Of a stretch of DNA of 5,013 bases, positions 4,027 to 5,013 are shown one piece after another. Made by a program: the position numbers and the translations under genes. The notes beneath the pieces are model-generated. The model searched no databases and was not told the DNA's origin. It was given only the letters and a program-made list of their open reading frames with translations. The DNA is from UBA57 sp013378375 (GTDB lineage Archaea; Thermoproteota; Nitrososphaeria; Nitrososphaerales; UBA57): assembly GCA_013378375.1 (NCBI GenBank), contig JACAFT010000033.1, positions 1 through 5,013 on the forward strand. Reading direction: 5' to 3'. Each line of letters starts with the position of its first letter. Within the stretch, counting starts at the first letter, position 1.

Positions 4027-5013
4027 ATGAGTCAAAATATTACATTAAATCTTGAAGACTATATTCAAGAACAATATAAAAACAATACTGACATGGTAGT
4101 TCGTCTTAATGACGGATCTATTATATTTGTCGATGAACAAGCCCTTGATAAAAACAAAATGAGTAGAGAGGGAAATCCCGTTAAAAACTTTGGAGTAAGA
4201 TATCGTGTTATGAGTGATGATATGAAAACCGTTACTGCTCAATACCTAATTCCTAATGAAGTTATTAATCTTGCTAAAACAAGAGGAAAAGAATTTGCTG
4301 GTATAAAACTTCCAGTTGGTACTCTTTGGAATGATCAAACCCCTAAATTTGGCGTTTGGTTAAAAATTTATCCAAACTTCCAACAAATTGGAACAAATGA
4401 TCGTGGAGAAATTGTATTACGTGATCGAAAAGATTTTCAACCAATGACTGGTGCAGTTATTAATTCAAATAATACAATCATCATGGGTAGAGCAGAACGT
4501 TTAGTTACACGTCTATCTAAAACTGATGCCGATATAGATTGTGCTGAAGCTGATGCTTGGTTAAAGGCATTTGAAATTCTTGACGATACAGCTACCTTAA
4601 CTCGTGACTACCTATGTGCTGGTGTTCAATACCGACATGAAGGAAATGCACCATATCTCAATCTAACTACTGATGTTAACTTCTTCGATCTAGATGACAA
4701 AGAAATGCTTGACCTCAGAAAGATTATCCAATCTCGATTTGATAAAATCGGTCGTAATATCCCTAATGTTAAGATTAGATCAGTAATCAATCTTCCAAAA
4801 ACTGAAGAGGATTTCAACTCAATCCTTTCTAAATTAAAAGAAAAGGGTACTTCTGCAAAAGAATTAGGATTACCTGAATCTTATTCTGATTCACGTTTCT
4901 ATAATCCAGATAAAAATACAATTTCATCATCAAACTTTGTACTATTTGTACCATTAGCTGAATTACCTGATGAAATCACTATTACAACAATCAATACTGA
5001 TTATCATGGCGAA
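4027..5013 (+). CDS. Unrecognised soluble protein, N-terminal 329 residues (runs off right edge)
   Basis: From the ATG at 4027 the frame is open for 329 codons to the window edge with no stop. It begins MSQNITLNLEDYIQEQYKNN. I do not recognise the family. There is no signal peptide, no membrane segment and no Cys-cluster or nucleotide-binding motif; the only cysteines are C172 and C197. The first 160 residues alternate short hydrophobic strands with polar turns (VVRLNDGSIIFVDE, FGVRYRVM, FGVWLKIYPNF, GEIVLRDRKDF), suggesting a beta-rich domain. Residues about 165-195 are acidic and helix-forming. A second strand and helix region follows, including LDLRKIIQSRFDKIGRNIP (228-246) and EEDFNSILSKLKEKG (260-274), then NFVLFVPLAELPDEITITT (303-321). 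Arginine codons are 9 CGT, 3 CGA and 6 AGA, very unlike sufB (14 of 15 AGA), which may mean high expression or a different origin. The regular open frame and a plausible leaderless start make it a real gene; its function is unknown. Confidence 0.85.
   Translation, partial: MSQNITLNLEDYIQEQYKNNTDMVVRLNDGSIIFVDEQALDKNKMSREGNPVKNFGVRYRVMSDDMKTVTAQYLIPNEVINLAKTRGKEFAGIKLPVGTLWNDQTPKFGVWLKIYPNFQQIGTNDRGEIVLRDRKDFQPMTGAVINSNNTIIMGRAERLVTRLSKTDADIDCAEADAWLKAFEILDDTATLTRDYLCAGVQYRHEGNAPYLNLTTDVNFFDLDDKEMLDLRKIIQSRFDKIGRNIPNVKIRSVINLPKTEEDFNSILSKLKEKGTSAKELGLPESYSDSRFYNPDKNTISSSNFVLFVPLAELPDEITITTINTDYHGE

Noticed and set aside
4045..4817. Two minus-strand open frames (4045-4242 and 4626-4817)
   Set aside because: Both are antisense to the long open plus-strand frame from 4027, which has consistent coding character; neither shows a promoter or recognisable motif.

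Overview
The window looks like a piece of an AT-rich archaeal chromosome, most likely an ammonia-oxidising thaumarchaeon of the Nitrosopumilus type. Four things support this: two tRNA genes with very short introns flanked by bulge-helix type splice signals, an archaeal UPF0147 protein, TATA-like boxes instead of bacterial -35/-10 promoters, and almost no Shine-Dalgarno sequences in front of starts. The archaeal assignment is firm; the genus-level guess is inference.

The left two thirds are on the minus strand. In order of transcription they hold sufB (3454 to 2042), a sufD-like gene with a Rieske ferredoxin domain fused to its C-terminus (2019 to 373), tRNA-Ala(UGC) with a 16-nt intron (328 to 241), and the start of a lysine/alanine-rich, histone H1-like protein made of perfect 12-residue repeats (172 to beyond the left edge). 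SufB and SufD are the scaffold partners of the SufBC2D Fe-S cluster assembly complex. No sufC, sufS or sufU is visible here, so the ATPase and the sulfur donor must be encoded elsewhere.

The right third is on the plus strand and diverges from sufB across a roughly 100-bp AT-rich spacer that holds a TATA-like box for each direction. It holds tRNA-Ile(GAU) at 3557-3657, a 90-aa UPF0147 protein at 3702-3974, and the first 329 codons of an unrecognised soluble protein from 4027 to the right edge. The tRNA-Ile gene carries two introns, 14 nt at position 24/25 and 12 nt at 37/38.

The items most worth a second look are the doubly interrupted tRNA-Ile, the SufD-Rieske fusion, the pure 36-bp tandem repeat in the basic protein, and the unrecognised right-hand gene, whose arginine codon use is strikingly unlike that of sufB. 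No CRISPR array, insertion sequence or phage module is visible. No stretch longer than about 300 bases lacks a gene.
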